Below, piece by piece: positions 24,453 through 33,027 of a DNA stretch of 64,000 bases. The stretch is taken from NCBI GenBank assembly GCA_937975705.1, contig CALJTX010000040.1, positions 62,001 through 126,000 on the forward strand, read 5' to 3'. Every line of letters starts with the position of its first letter. Position 1 is the first letter of the stretch. Under the pieces are notes generated by a model. It was not told the DNA's origin. It saw nothing but the letters and a program-made list of their open reading frames with translations, and searched no databases. The position numbers were made by a program, and so were the translations under genes. The stretch is from an uncultured Flavobacteriia bacterium (lineage in GTDB: Bacteria > Bacteroidota > Bacteroidia > Flavobacteriales_D > Crocinitomicaceae).

Positions 24453-25032
24453 ATTAATTTACATTGTGCTTGTTTTGGCACTTAGTTCGGCCTGTTCTAC
24501 ACCAACACCACCCAAAAAAGACCAAACCCCTAAAGTTCCGATTACACGTCTGGATGGCTTAAAAATCGCTTATTACGCCAACGACAGCATCAAAAAGTAT
24601 TTTGACTACTTCAAAAAAGAAGAGGCCGTCGCCGAGAAAAATCAAAAGCGCTTTGAAAAAGAATTGCAAAAGCGCAATGAGGTCTACGAAAACTACATCA
24701 TCAAGAAAGACCAAGAGGCGCGTTCTGGTTTGTTGTCTCAGAACGAAATTGCGATGGTACAGCAAAAAGCACAGCAGATGCAAAATGAACTCATGCAGTA
24801 TCAACAAACTGAAGGCGCGCGCATCGAAAAACAAACATTTAAGTCTTTGGAAGCCATCAATAAAAAAGTGGAGCTCTGGGGGAAAAAATATTGTGAAAAA
24901 CACAACATTGATTTACTCTTGATTCAAGAGCAGGGAGGTCAAATCAACTACATTAACAAAAAGATGGACGTCACCAAGGAATTCATTAATTTCCTCAATG
25001 AGAACCAAGCGGCCATCGAAAAAGAACTTTAA
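24445..25032 (+). CDS. OmpH/Skp-like chaperone lipoprotein
   Basis: A 195-residue envelope protein with a lipoprotein signal (LALSSAC, modified C17). After a proline-rich linker comes an OmpH domain: a beta-strand (GLKIAYYANDSIKKYFDYF, about 36-54), a long charged coiled coil (about 55-130) and a closing region (KYCEKHNIDLLLIQEQGGQINYINKKMDVT). Skp proteins hold unfolded outer-membrane proteins in the periplasm; here the protein is lipid-anchored instead of soluble. It overlaps the upstream gene by 8 bases and precedes DUF4924 by 4. Confidence 0.85.
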   Translation: MTKLIYIVLVLALSSACSTPTPPKKDQTPKVPITRLDGLKIAYYANDSIKKYFDYFKKEEAVAEKNQKRFEKELQKRNEVYENYIIKKDQEARSGLLSQNEIAMVQQKAQQMQNELMQYQQTEGARIEKQTFKSLEAINKKVELWGKKYCEKHNIDLLLIQEQGGQINYINKKMDVTKEFINFLNENQAAIEKEL

Positions 25033-25036
25033 TTAA

Positions 25037-25588
25037 ATGCGTCCCAATCCTGCCCTCCAAACAGATAACGTTGCAGAATACCTGCTTTATATTTATCAGA
25101 TAGAAGCACTCGTTCGCACCGTTGAGCTCGACATTTCTCGCCTAGAAAACGAGCTTTTGGCGCCTGCATTCACAGATCCAGCACAACTAGAGCCACAACT
25201 CAATTGGTACCGCGCAATAGTAGCTGAAATGCAACAGCGAGGGCTACAAAAAGAGGGTCACCTCGAACAAGTAGAAGAAATTTTGATGGAGTTGATCTAT
25301 CTGCACAATACACTACTAACCATCCTCAACGATGAAAAGTACAAAGGACTTTGTGAACATGCCCATGATGCACTTCAAGCCTTTAAGGTGAAGTCCAATA
25401 TGGCCAACAGACACGACGTCGAGGTGCTCTTGCACGCCATGTTCATGAAGCTGCAGCTCAAAATGAAAAAACAAGAAATCAGTCCTGAAACCGAGTCTGC
25501 ATTTGATTTATTCCGTATCCAATTGGCTTATTTGTCCAAGAATTACAAGCGCATGAAGGCAGGCGAACTCAACTTCGTTCAGAATTGA
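25037..25588 (+). CDS. DUF4924 family protein
   Basis: A 183-residue, mostly helical cytoplasmic protein (NVAEYLLYIYQIEALVRTVELDI near the start, then LNWYRAIVAEMQQRG and LMELIYLHNTLL, ending FRIQLAYLSKNYKRM). This matches the DUF4924 family found in Bacteroidota, whose function is unknown. It starts 4 bases after the OmpH-like gene. Its last 10 bases overlap the 3' end of the HsdR_N gene on the opposite strand. Confidence 0.8.
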   Translation: MRPNPALQTDNVAEYLLYIYQIEALVRTVELDISRLENELLAPAFTDPAQLEPQLNWYRAIVAEMQQRGLQKEGHLEQVEEILMELIYLHNTLLTILNDEKYKGLCEHAHDALQAFKVKSNMANRHDVEVLLHAMFMKLQLKMKKQEISPETESAFDLFRIQLAYLSKNYKRMKAGELNFVQN

Positions 25589-26034
25589 TTTTTAGGAAAG
25601 TGCTGCATTTGGCTCAAACTATTTTGTGCTAAGTCAATCTCATAGATCAAATGCTGTTGTCCGTTGCTCAAAATAAGACAATTGGCGCGCAATTTCTTCT
25701 GGTAAGTTGAAATCTGCATAAATACTTCATGACTGAGCTTTACCTGTGGTGCTTTGCATTCTACCAAAATGGCAGCCTCAAATTGCGCATTATACACAAC
25801 GATGTCCCAACGTCGGGTAAAGCCGTCGTACTGAATTTGTTTTTCAACCGCAATCTTTTCTAGTGGATAGCCCTGATGCAGGTGCAAATACGCGATGAGG
25901 TGCTGGCGCACCCATTCTTCAGGCGTCAGGACAATTTGCTTTTTGCGCACCAAACAATGGACAAAAACACGTCCAGCTTTGCTGCTCAACTTTAGGGGCG
26001 CCGGAGGCAAATTAAGTGGATGCAATAGAGACAT
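25579..26034 (-). CDS. Orphan HsdR N-terminal (restriction-endonuclease-like) domain protein
   Basis: A 151-residue stand-alone protein resembling the N-terminal nuclease domain of type I restriction subunits (HSDR_N type). The region TPEEWVRQHLIAYLHLHQGYP leads to the putative PD-(D/E)XK core: the acidic residue in RRWDIVVYN (about 76) and the ECKAP motif (about 92-96). No helicase, methylase or specificity subunit is nearby, so it is not a restriction system. It ends the 35-to-25 kb minus-strand operon, with its ATG overlapping the ald stop by one base. Its role is unknown. Confidence 0.8.
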   Translation of the reverse strand: MSLLHPLNLPPAPLKLSSKAGRVFVHCLVRKKQIVLTPEEWVRQHLIAYLHLHQGYPLEKIAVEKQIQYDGFTRRWDIVVYNAQFEAAILVECKAPQVKLSHEVFMQISTYQKKLRANCLILSNGQQHLIYEIDLAQNSLSQMQHFPKNQF

Positions 26035-27254
26035 CAGATGCCTGGTAGAATAAGATGGATGTCTTTGTATTGCAGGTCAAAAACTTTGCCCAAGACTTCA
26101 TTGGTCAGGATGCCCCTGAACATATACACCCCATTTCTAAAACCTGGATGTGTTCGGATCAGGTCGGGTACGCCGCCGCGCTCTCCCATTTCAAGTAATA
26201 GAGGAGAAAGTGTATTGGAAAGTGCAAAAGAGGCTGTTCTGGACACGCGTGAGGCCATATTCGGTACGCAATAGTGCGTCACATCATGTTTGACAAACGT
26301 GGGTTCGCTGTGATTGGTAATGCGAGAGGTCTCAAAGCAACCGCCTTGGTCTATACTGACATCAATGACAACTGAACCAGGTTTCATTTGTGCAATCATG
26401 TCCTCAGAAACCACGCAGGGTGTGCGGCCTATAGTTGAGCGCAGCGCACCAATGACTACGTCAGCTCTTTTAACGGCTTTGGCCAAGACTTTAGGTTGTA
26501 ATATAGACGTGTATACGCGCTGACCAAGATCGTTTTGGAGACGGCGGAGTCTGGAGAGTGAATTGTCAAAAATTTTGACCGATGCACCGAGGCCTAAGGC
26601 AGCTCGGGTTGCAAATTCACCAACGGTACCTGCACCTAATACAACAATTTCGGTAGGTTGTACGCCTGCAATACCGCCAAGCATGAGGCCTTTGCCTTCT
26701 GAAAACGAGGAGAGGAGCTCGCCAGCAACCAAAATGGAGGTAGTCCCGGCGATTTCACTCATGGTGCGTACGATGGAGAAAACACCTTCTTCGTCGCGGA
26801 TGTAATCCCAGGCGATAGCTGTGATTTTTTTGGCACTCAGTTGTTGTAATATTTCTTTTGGCTGTGTAGCGAGCTGCAGTGCGGAAATAAATGTTTGGTT
26901 GCCGGGCATCAAAGCAATTTCTTCTTCCGAAGGTGGCGCCACTTTTAGGATGATATCTGACTGATACACCCCTTTGCGATCATAAATGATTTGCGCACCC
27001 GCTTCACTGTATTCATTGTCTGAAAAGTGAGCGCCTTCACCGGCTTTACTTTCGAGTAGCACCTGATGGCCGTTGGCTACAAGCAGACTCACCGCTTCAG
27101 GAACCAAAGCCACTCTTCTTTCTTGAAAGGACGTTTCTTTGGGAATACCAATCAAAAGATTGCCCTTTTTTCGACGTACCTCGAGGAGCTCCTCTTTTGG
27201 CAAGAGCGCTCCTTGTTGAATGAGAGTTTTGAGCAGGTGTGGATCAGTGGTCAT
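26034..27254 (-). CDS. ald: Alanine dehydrogenase family protein
   Basis: An NAD-dependent oxidoreductase expected to interconvert alanine and pyruvate plus ammonia. The 406-residue protein has an N-terminal extension of about 30 residues compared with the Bacillus enzyme. The AlaDH/PNT N-domain follows (GIPKETSFQERRVALVPEAV, about 36-55), then the Rossmann fold (IVVLGAGTVGEFATRAALGLGASVKIFD, about 205-232) and VVIDVSIDQGGCFETS. It overlaps tsaE by 11 bases. Members of this group in Bacteroidota are named Ald by similarity; the substrate was not checked. Confidence 0.85.
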   Translation of the reverse strand: MTTDPHLLKTLIQQGALLPKEELLEVRRKKGNLLIGIPKETSFQERRVALVPEAVSLLVANGHQVLLESKAGEGAHFSDNEYSEAGAQIIYDRKGVYQSDIILKVAPPSEEEIALMPGNQTFISALQLATQPKEILQQLSAKKITAIAWDYIRDEEGVFSIVRTMSEIAGTTSILVAGELLSSFSEGKGLMLGGIAGVQPTEIVVLGAGTVGEFATRAALGLGASVKIFDNSLSRLRRLQNDLGQRVYTSILQPKVLAKAVKRADVVIGALRSTIGRTPCVVSEDMIAQMKPGSVVIDVSIDQGGCFETSRITNHSEPTFVKHDVTHYCVPNMASRVSRTASFALSNTLSPLLLEMGERGGVPDLIRTHPGFRNGVYMFRGILTNEVLGKVFDLQYKDIHLILPGI

Positions 27255-27684
27255 AGCGCAGTGTGATTTCTCGACTTTGGTCGGGTTCTATACGAATATA
27301 CAGCCTATAGTGCGGTTTTGGAATTATTGACTCTATTTTTTGTGGCCATTCTACCAAAAAATAGGCGTTTTCATCAAAGAGCTCCTCTAAACCAAGGTTG
27401 TTGAGTTCCTGCTGATTTTCAATGCGATAGCAATCGAGGTGGTACACAGTTCCCGTTACAGGACTCTCATAGGCTTGAACAAGTGCAAAAGTAGGTGAGC
27501 CTTCAAAGTGCGGAACCTCAACGGCCTCAAGTAAGGACCTCACAAGGGTTGTTTTGCCGCAGCCCATATCTGCTTCTAGTGCGACAAAACAGGGTTGGGG
27601 GAGGAGGTCCCAAACGGACTTGGCAATTGTTGGCAGGTTTTCTTGTTTTACCCCAGTCCAAAAACCAATGGTTTCAATGGCCAT
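27244..27684 (-). CDS. tsaE: tRNA threonylcarbamoyladenosine biosynthesis ATPase TsaE
   Basis: The ATPase of the TsaBDE complex that installs t6A at position 37 of ANN-decoding tRNAs. The 146-residue protein has the P-loop EADMGCGKTT (37-46), the SPTFALVQAYE segment (about 71-81), HLDCYRIE (Walker B-like) and VEWPQKIESIIP. The start and end overlap its neighbours lpxH and ald by 11 bases each. Confidence 0.95.
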   Translation of the reverse strand: MAIETIGFWTGVKQENLPTIAKSVWDLLPQPCFVALEADMGCGKTTLVRSLLEAVEVPHFEGSPTFALVQAYESPVTGTVYHLDCYRIENQQELNNLGLEELFDENAYFLVEWPQKIESIIPKPHYRLYIRIEPDQSREITLRYDH

Positions 27685-28453
27685 TGTAGGGAATTATTTG
27701 GTTATCGGACCATTTCAAGAGTTCCAATTTTTCGGTATCAAAGCGGGCAAATGTGTCGTAGTGTAGCCAATCACCGGTGTTGATATAGCGTGCTTTTTCG
27801 TGCTGTAAGTTAAGGGGGAGGTGGCGGTGACCAAAAAGATAGTAGTCGTGGTGTTGGGTTTGTGCTATTTCTTGAACATATTGAAAAAGCCACTCTGCCT
27901 GCGGCCCATTGTAAGTAGCGTCTTTGGCACCACCGTTTGCGCGGCTTCTGCGCGATAAAAAGCTGGCCAACCCAATGCCAAAATTGGGGTGCAGCCTGGC
28001 AAAAAGCCATTGACAAAGCTGACTTCTGAAAAAGCGCTTGAGCACCTTGTATTTGTAGTCTCCGGGGCCAAGGCCATCGCCGTGGTGCAAATAAAATTGT
28101 TTACCGGCATAGTCAAAGGTGTAGGCATCGCTGTGTAGCGTTAGGCCGAGTTCTTTTTCAAAATAATCAAAGACCCACATGTCGTGGTTGCCTTTGAAAA
28201 AATGTATCTCAATTCCGGCATCGGAAAGTTCTGCAATTTTCCCAAAAAGTCTGGTATAGCCCTTTGGAATGACCGTTTTGTATTCAAACCAAAAATCAAA
28301 GACATCACCGAGTAGGTAAATTGCCTTTGCGGTAGGTTTGATGTGGTCGAGCCAACTAATAAAGGCTTTTTCTCGGGCGGCACTTTTTTGTGCATTGGGC
28401 GCACCCAAATGTAAGTCAGAGGCAAAATAGAGATATTTGCGCGCCTCAGCCAT
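27674..28453 (-). CDS. lpxH: UDP-2,3-diacylglucosamine diphosphatase, LpxH type
   Basis: Hydrolyses UDP-2,3-diacylglucosamine to lipid X in lipid A synthesis. The 259-residue calcineurin-like phosphoesterase has DLHLG (13-17), GDVFDFW (49-55), KGNHD (87-91), a further HHGD and GHRH. These are the metal-binding set of LpxH. The start giving MAEARKYLYFASDLH is preferred; its ATG overlaps the TlpA stop by one base (TAATG). lpxK lies in the same operon. Confidence 0.92.
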   Translation of the reverse strand: MAEARKYLYFASDLHLGAPNAQKSAAREKAFISWLDHIKPTAKAIYLLGDVFDFWFEYKTVIPKGYTRLFGKIAELSDAGIEIHFFKGNHDMWVFDYFEKELGLTLHSDAYTFDYAGKQFYLHHGDGLGPGDYKYKVLKRFFRSQLCQWLFARLHPNFGIGLASFLSRRSRANGGAKDATYNGPQAEWLFQYVQEIAQTQHHDYYLFGHRHLPLNLQHEKARYINTGDWLHYDTFARFDTEKLELLKWSDNQIIPYNGH

Positions 28454-29559
28454 TAAAAACCAAAAATTTGTTGGAGCGTTTGTTCGAGGGCAGCACCTCG
28501 TAAATTGGTTGCTATTACGCGGCCTTCTTTGTCGAGTAATACGGTAAAAGGAATAGACTGAACGCCATATAAGACGGCAACTTTGCTTTTCCAACCACCC
28601 AGGTCACTGACGTGGTTTGGCCAAACCAACTGATCAGCTGCTATCGCTGCGAGCCATTTGTCTTTGTTGGAGTCAAGAGAAACGCTCATGACCGTAAAGC
28701 CTGCATCTTTGTACTTTTGGTAGTTCTGAACAACATTTGGGTTTTCTGCGCGGCAAGGCCCACACCACGATGCCCAGAAGTCTAGCAGTACCACTTGACC
28801 TTTGAGGTCGGAAAGTTTCATTTTCTTCTTACCATCTGTGCGCAATTCTTCAAAATCCGGAACTAATTTACCTCGGGCAAATGGGTTGGCTGCATCTCTG
28901 GCTTGTTTTTCAGCGAGGTAATTTTTATAAAGATTTTGAATAATCGCACTTTGACTGAAACTCTGATAAAGTGGGATGATCAATTTCTCATAGGATTCAA
29001 AATCTTGATTGAGTTGGATGCTGCTCAAAGGCAAGATGAGTGCCGCGGAGTTGGCATACATACCGACATAACTCTGCAGTGCAGTCTGAAACTGGCTATA
29101 GGCTTGGGTCATGTACGTGTTGATCTCGGCTTCTTTGGTAGGATCGGCTTTGATGGCCGCTAATGCAGAGTCTGTTTTAACGCGCCAGTTTGAATTGAGC
29201 ACTACGTATTCGTGCATTTGGCGCGACTCTTCTGCATTGACAAAATTGCAAAATTGAAGCAGATTGCGGCCATCGCCAAAGATTTGAATTGGTGTGCTGT
29301 CGCGGATAACGAGGTTGAGGTTGTTTTGGCCTACGCGCAAAATATAGTAGTCTGGACCGGCAAGTATGCCTTTGAGCTCGAAATTTCCTTTTGCAGAAAT
29401 TGGACTCGCGTAATAATTCTTAAAAGTAGTCCCGAATTGTTGTGAAAGATAAATGGAGTCTGCACCACTCGAAAAGATTTGCCCACTTATTTTAAAAGGT
29501 TGCCCTTGAGCAAAGTATAGCATTGGGAGCAGAAAAAGAAGGATCAGACTTCGTTTCAT
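28453..29559 (-). CDS. TlpA-family thiol-disulfide oxidoreductase with cleavable signal peptide
   Basis: An exported 368-residue protein with a signal peptide (LLPMLYFAQGQ), an N-terminal DUF4369-like beta domain (about 20-105) and a helical middle. The C-terminal thioredoxin fold (about 235-368) has the WCGPC active site and a cis-proline in SIPFTVLLD. It likely reduces disulfides in the periplasm or acts at the outer membrane. It is one of two adjacent paralogues; this one is predicted to be released from the inner membrane. Confidence 0.9.
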   Translation of the reverse strand: MKRSLILLFLLPMLYFAQGQPFKISGQIFSSGADSIYLSQQFGTTFKNYYASPISAKGNFELKGILAGPDYYILRVGQNNLNLVIRDSTPIQIFGDGRNLLQFCNFVNAEESRQMHEYVVLNSNWRVKTDSALAAIKADPTKEAEINTYMTQAYSQFQTALQSYVGMYANSAALILPLSSIQLNQDFESYEKLIIPLYQSFSQSAIIQNLYKNYLAEKQARDAANPFARGKLVPDFEELRTDGKKKMKLSDLKGQVVLLDFWASWCGPCRAENPNVVQNYQKYKDAGFTVMSVSLDSNKDKWLAAIAADQLVWPNHVSDLGGWKSKVAVLYGVQSIPFTVLLDKEGRVIATNLRGAALEQTLQQIFGF

Positions 29560-29560
29560 A

Positions 29561-30748
29561 TTATTTAAAAATTTGCGCTAATTTATCTTGCAGTTTTTGA
29601 CCGCGGAGATTGGTGCCGATAATTTTTCCCTCGGGATTGACCAAAACCGTATAGGGAATGCCATCAAATTGATACAGTTGTGGGAGCTGTGATTTCCAAC
29701 CTAATTGTTCGTTCACTTGATCAGGCCACGACATACCAAAAGATTTGATGCCTTCTTGCCATTTGCTTTTGTCTTCGTCTAAAGACACGCTAAAAATGGT
29801 GAAGCCTTTATTTTTGTATTTGTTGTAGGCGGCAATTACGTTCGGCATTTCGCTTTTACAAGGTCCACACCACGATGCCCAGAAATCAATGAGGACATAT
29901 TTGCCTTTTAGCGCACTCAAGGAACGCGTTTTGCCTGAAGGGTCTGGGAGCGCAATTTCGGGTGCTGCCATGCTGCCGTTGGTCATTTGTGTGTAAGCAA
30001 AAAAGGCATCTTCAATTTGGGCGTATTGCGCTTGCATGTTTTGACTTGCCGCTTGGCCAGGGTAGCGCTGTGCAAAAGCTTGGCTTAATTTTTCAAGTGT
30101 TTGAAGGTGTGCTGCATTCCAATCTTCAAAGCCTGTGGTGGGCAATAAGTTCATGCTCAGCATGATGTTCAAGGGGCTGCTCAAATCTTTGCCAATGGCT
30201 TGTACACAAAAAGCTTCGTAACTTGTTTTTGCAGCGGTATAAGCTGCGGAGATGGCGTCTTGATCGAGCTTGAGCGGATTTTGTTGCAATTCGTTTTGAG
30301 TGGCTTCAAAACGTTTGGTTTGCTGCATGAGCGCAGCATAAGTAGCGGCCCATTTGACACCGCGTAGCCCAGGTTTGAAACCGAAATCTGAGAGCTTACA
30401 GCGCAGCGAAATGTGGTCGGAAGGCTGCAAGGGTAACCAAAGCGTACTGCCGTTTAAATCTGAGATACGCAAGTTGTAGAGTCCGAGTCCGGGAATATTG
30501 GCAGGAAGTTCAAAAGAACCATCGGCTGCTATTTCGGTTTGCGCAACGGAGATCACGCCGCGGTCACTGGGTGCTTCTAAAAAAAGCTGCAAACCGCCTG
30601 CTCCTTGAATAGTGCCACTGATCGAAATGTTTTCTTCGAGTCCGTTTTTTTCGAGCTCAGAGCGATTGACATACCATAAAAAGAGGCCTCCTAGTGCAAC
30701 TATGAGTAAAATCCACAATACTTTCTTATTGGCTGTCAAGAATCGCAT
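29561..30748 (-). CDS. TlpA-family thiol-disulfide oxidoreductase, membrane-anchored paralogue
   Basis: A 395-residue protein with the same layout as its neighbour: DUF4369-like domain, helical middle and TlpA thioredoxin domain with WCGPC (about residue 294) and a cis-proline in GIPYTVLVN. The N-terminus differs: VLWILLIVALGGLFLWYV looks like an uncleaved membrane anchor. It lies one base upstream of the other copy and one base overlaps the gatB stop (TAATG). A tandem duplication followed by divergence in location is inferred. Confidence 0.88.
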   Translation of the reverse strand: MRFLTANKKVLWILLIVALGGLFLWYVNRSELEKNGLEENISISGTIQGAGGLQLFLEAPSDRGVISVAQTEIAADGSFELPANIPGLGLYNLRISDLNGSTLWLPLQPSDHISLRCKLSDFGFKPGLRGVKWAATYAALMQQTKRFEATQNELQQNPLKLDQDAISAAYTAAKTSYEAFCVQAIGKDLSSPLNIMLSMNLLPTTGFEDWNAAHLQTLEKLSQAFAQRYPGQAASQNMQAQYAQIEDAFFAYTQMTNGSMAAPEIALPDPSGKTRSLSALKGKYVLIDFWASWCGPCKSEMPNVIAAYNKYKNKGFTIFSVSLDEDKSKWQEGIKSFGMSWPDQVNEQLGWKSQLPQLYQFDGIPYTVLVNPEGKIIGTNLRGQKLQDKLAQIFK

Positions 30749-32202
30749 TAGCTATCCAATTTTTGTCTGAGTAGTCCGTTGGCGGCCTTAGGATCTGCTT
30801 TACCTCCTGATACTTTCATGAGTTGACCCATGAAGAATCCGATGAGTTGTTTCTCACCATTGCGGTAGCGCTCCACTTCAGAAGTATTTTGTTCAATTAC
30901 TTGTGCAATAAAACCTTCGATGACCGAACTATCCGAACTTTGGATGAGGTTGAGTCTTTCTGCGATTTCTAAAGGTGTTTCGGCACTTTCGAATAGTGCT
31001 GGGAATAACCTTTGGGCAGCAATAGAATTGGAAATTTTACCAGCGTCAATTAGATCAATAAGGGCTGCAATGCGTTTGGCTGCGATCGGGAATTCAGCAA
31101 TATCGACACCTTGCTCGTTGAGATAAGATTTGATCTCGCCCATGAGCCAATTGGCAGCTGCTTTGTAATTTTTAGTTTCGCTGATAAGTGCTTCGTAGTA
31201 CAGTGCCAAACCTTTTTGATCGGTAATATTGTAAGCATCGTAAGCACTTAGGCCATAGGTATTGGTATAGCGTTCAAAGAGTGCGTTAGGCAAGGCCGGC
31301 ATTTCTTTGGCAATGGCTTCTATTTGAGCTGTACTGACCGTAATGGGAGGAAGATCGGGTTCCGGGAAGTAGCGGTAGTCGTTGGCTGCTTCTTTGGTAC
31401 GCATCGAGATGGTGCTTCCTTTTAGCGCATCAAAGGCGCGTGTTTCTTGGGTAAGGAGTTCGCCGTTTTCGAGTGCTTCTATTTGGCGCGTGATTTCGAA
31501 TTCGATGGCGCGTTGTACATTGCGAATCGAGTTCATGTTCTTGACTTCTACTTTGGTGCCGAAATCTTTGGCGCCCACGAGTCGGACAGAAACATTGGCA
31601 TCGCAGCGCATTGAGCCCTCTTCCATGTTGCCATCGCAGATGTCGAGGTAACGCAACAATTTGCGTACTTCGGTCAGGTAGTTGTAGGCTTCTGTAGAAG
31701 AGCGCAAGTCTGGTTCAGAAACGATTTCAAGTAAGGGCGTGCCAGCGCGGTTGAGGTCCACGAGTGTGTCGTAGACATCGACGTCGTGTATGCTCTTGCC
31801 GGCATCTTCTTCCATGTGAATGCGGGTAAGCCCGATAGATTTTTGAGCGCCAGCTTCTGTGCGGATCAGGATGTGGCCACCTGTGCAAATAGGCGTGGTG
31901 TCTTGGGTAATTTGATACCCCTTCGGAAGATCGGGGTAAAAGTAGTTTTTGCGTGCAAAATGTTGTGCAGGGGCAATTTGACAGCCGCAAGCAAGTCCGA
32001 GTTTGATGGCAAAATCAATGGTTTTGCGGTTCATGACGGGTAGGGTACCGGGGTGCCCAAGCGTGATGACACTCACGTTGGTGTTGGGAGCCGAACCGTA
32101 GGCATTGAGGTCCGAAGAATAAGCTTTTGTGTTGGTCAGGAGTTGCGCATGGACTTCTAGTCCGATGACGACCTCATAACGATCTCTAAGCGTTTGTTCC
32201 AT
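30748..32202 (-). CDS. gatB: Aspartyl/glutamyl-tRNA amidotransferase subunit B
   Basis: The subunit that binds and activates misacylated Glu-tRNA-Gln (or Asp-tRNA-Asn) in GatCAB. The 484-residue protein has the catalytic-domain hallmarks VIGLEVHAQL, ARKNYFYPDLPKGYQITQ, LTRIHMEEDAGKS and DLNRAGTPLLEIVSEPD, with the YqeY-like tail (about 335-484). gatA and gatC are not adjacent. It begins 12 bases after the nucleoside phosphorylase stop. Confidence 0.97.
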   Translation of the reverse strand: MEQTLRDRYEVVIGLEVHAQLLTNTKAYSSDLNAYGSAPNTNVSVITLGHPGTLPVMNRKTIDFAIKLGLACGCQIAPAQHFARKNYFYPDLPKGYQITQDTTPICTGGHILIRTEAGAQKSIGLTRIHMEEDAGKSIHDVDVYDTLVDLNRAGTPLLEIVSEPDLRSSTEAYNYLTEVRKLLRYLDICDGNMEEGSMRCDANVSVRLVGAKDFGTKVEVKNMNSIRNVQRAIEFEITRQIEALENGELLTQETRAFDALKGSTISMRTKEAANDYRYFPEPDLPPITVSTAQIEAIAKEMPALPNALFERYTNTYGLSAYDAYNITDQKGLALYYEALISETKNYKAAANWLMGEIKSYLNEQGVDIAEFPIAAKRIAALIDLIDAGKISNSIAAQRLFPALFESAETPLEIAERLNLIQSSDSSVIEGFIAQVIEQNTSEVERYRNGEKQLIGFFMGQLMKVSGGKADPKAANGLLRQKLDS

Positions 32203-32214
32203 TTGAGGTTTGGT

Positions 32215-33027
32215 TTAGATGCTTGAAATGAGTTCTTTCATGATTTGCGTCATTTTGGGTTCTTGACGACTCGCCACTTCAATGACGTCTTGCACACTGA
32301 CTTTTTTGATTTTGCCAGGTACACCTAAGTCGGTGATGATGGAGATCGCAAAACAAGGAATACTCATGTGACGGGCTACAATTACTTCAGGCACGGTAGA
32401 CATACCAACGGCATCGGCGCCAATGGTGCGCACGTATTTGTACTCAGATGGTGTTTCGAGTGTTGGGCCAGTTAGGCCTGCATAACAACCAACTGCAACG
32501 CGAATGTTCAATGCTTGTGCAATGGCAACTGCTTTGTCGATCATTTCTTGGTCGTAGGGGTCGCTCATGTCAGGGAAACGCGGCCCGAGTTCGTCGATGT
32601 TTTTTCCGATCAGGGGGTTGCCTGGAAATAAATTGATGTGATCGTTCATGATCATGATTTCACCTACTTCAAAATCAGGATTGACACCGCCCGAAGCATT
32701 GCTTACAAAAAGACGCTCAATTCCGAGCAGTTTCATGACGCGCACCGGAAAGGTAACTTGCTGCAGCGTATAGCCTTCGTAATAATGAAAACGACCTTGC
32801 ATGGCCACTACATTTTTACCGCCAATGCGACCAAAAATAAGTTTGCCGGAATGGCTCTCTACAGTAGAAACCGGGAAGTTGGGGATGTCTTCGTAATTGA
32901 TTTCGTCGATAATTTCGATTTCCTTTACCAAACCACCTAAGCCGGTTCCTAAAATGATACCGATGCTCGGTACAATACTTGTTTTACTTTGGATGTAGGC
33001 GGTACTTTCTTTAATTTGAGACAACAT
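32215..33027 (-). CDS. Purine nucleoside phosphorylase
   Basis: Splits purine nucleosides with phosphate into base and ribose 1-phosphate for salvage. The 270-residue trimeric-type enzyme shows GIILGTGLGG, VESHSGKLIFGRI, FVSNASGGVNPDFEVG, YAGLTGPTLETPSEYK and the base-binding DAVGMSTVPEV. The start giving MLSQIKESTAYIQSK is preferred because the longer reading runs into lpxK; even so it overlaps lpxK by 17 bases. Confidence 0.95.
   Translation of the reverse strand: MLSQIKESTAYIQSKTSIVPSIGIILGTGLGGLVKEIEIIDEINYEDIPNFPVSTVESHSGKLIFGRIGGKNVVAMQGRFHYYEGYTLQQVTFPVRVMKLLGIERLFVSNASGGVNPDFEVGEIMIMNDHINLFPGNPLIGKNIDELGPRFPDMSDPYDQEMIDKAVAIAQALNIRVAVGCYAGLTGPTLETPSEYKYVRTIGADAVGMSTVPEVIVARHMSIPCFAISIITDLGVPGKIKKVSVQDVIEVASRQEPKMTQIMKELISSI

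Noticed and set aside
25579..26034. Type I restriction-modification system
   Set aside because: Only an N-terminal HsdR-like domain is present; no hsdM, hsdS or helicase part is nearby.
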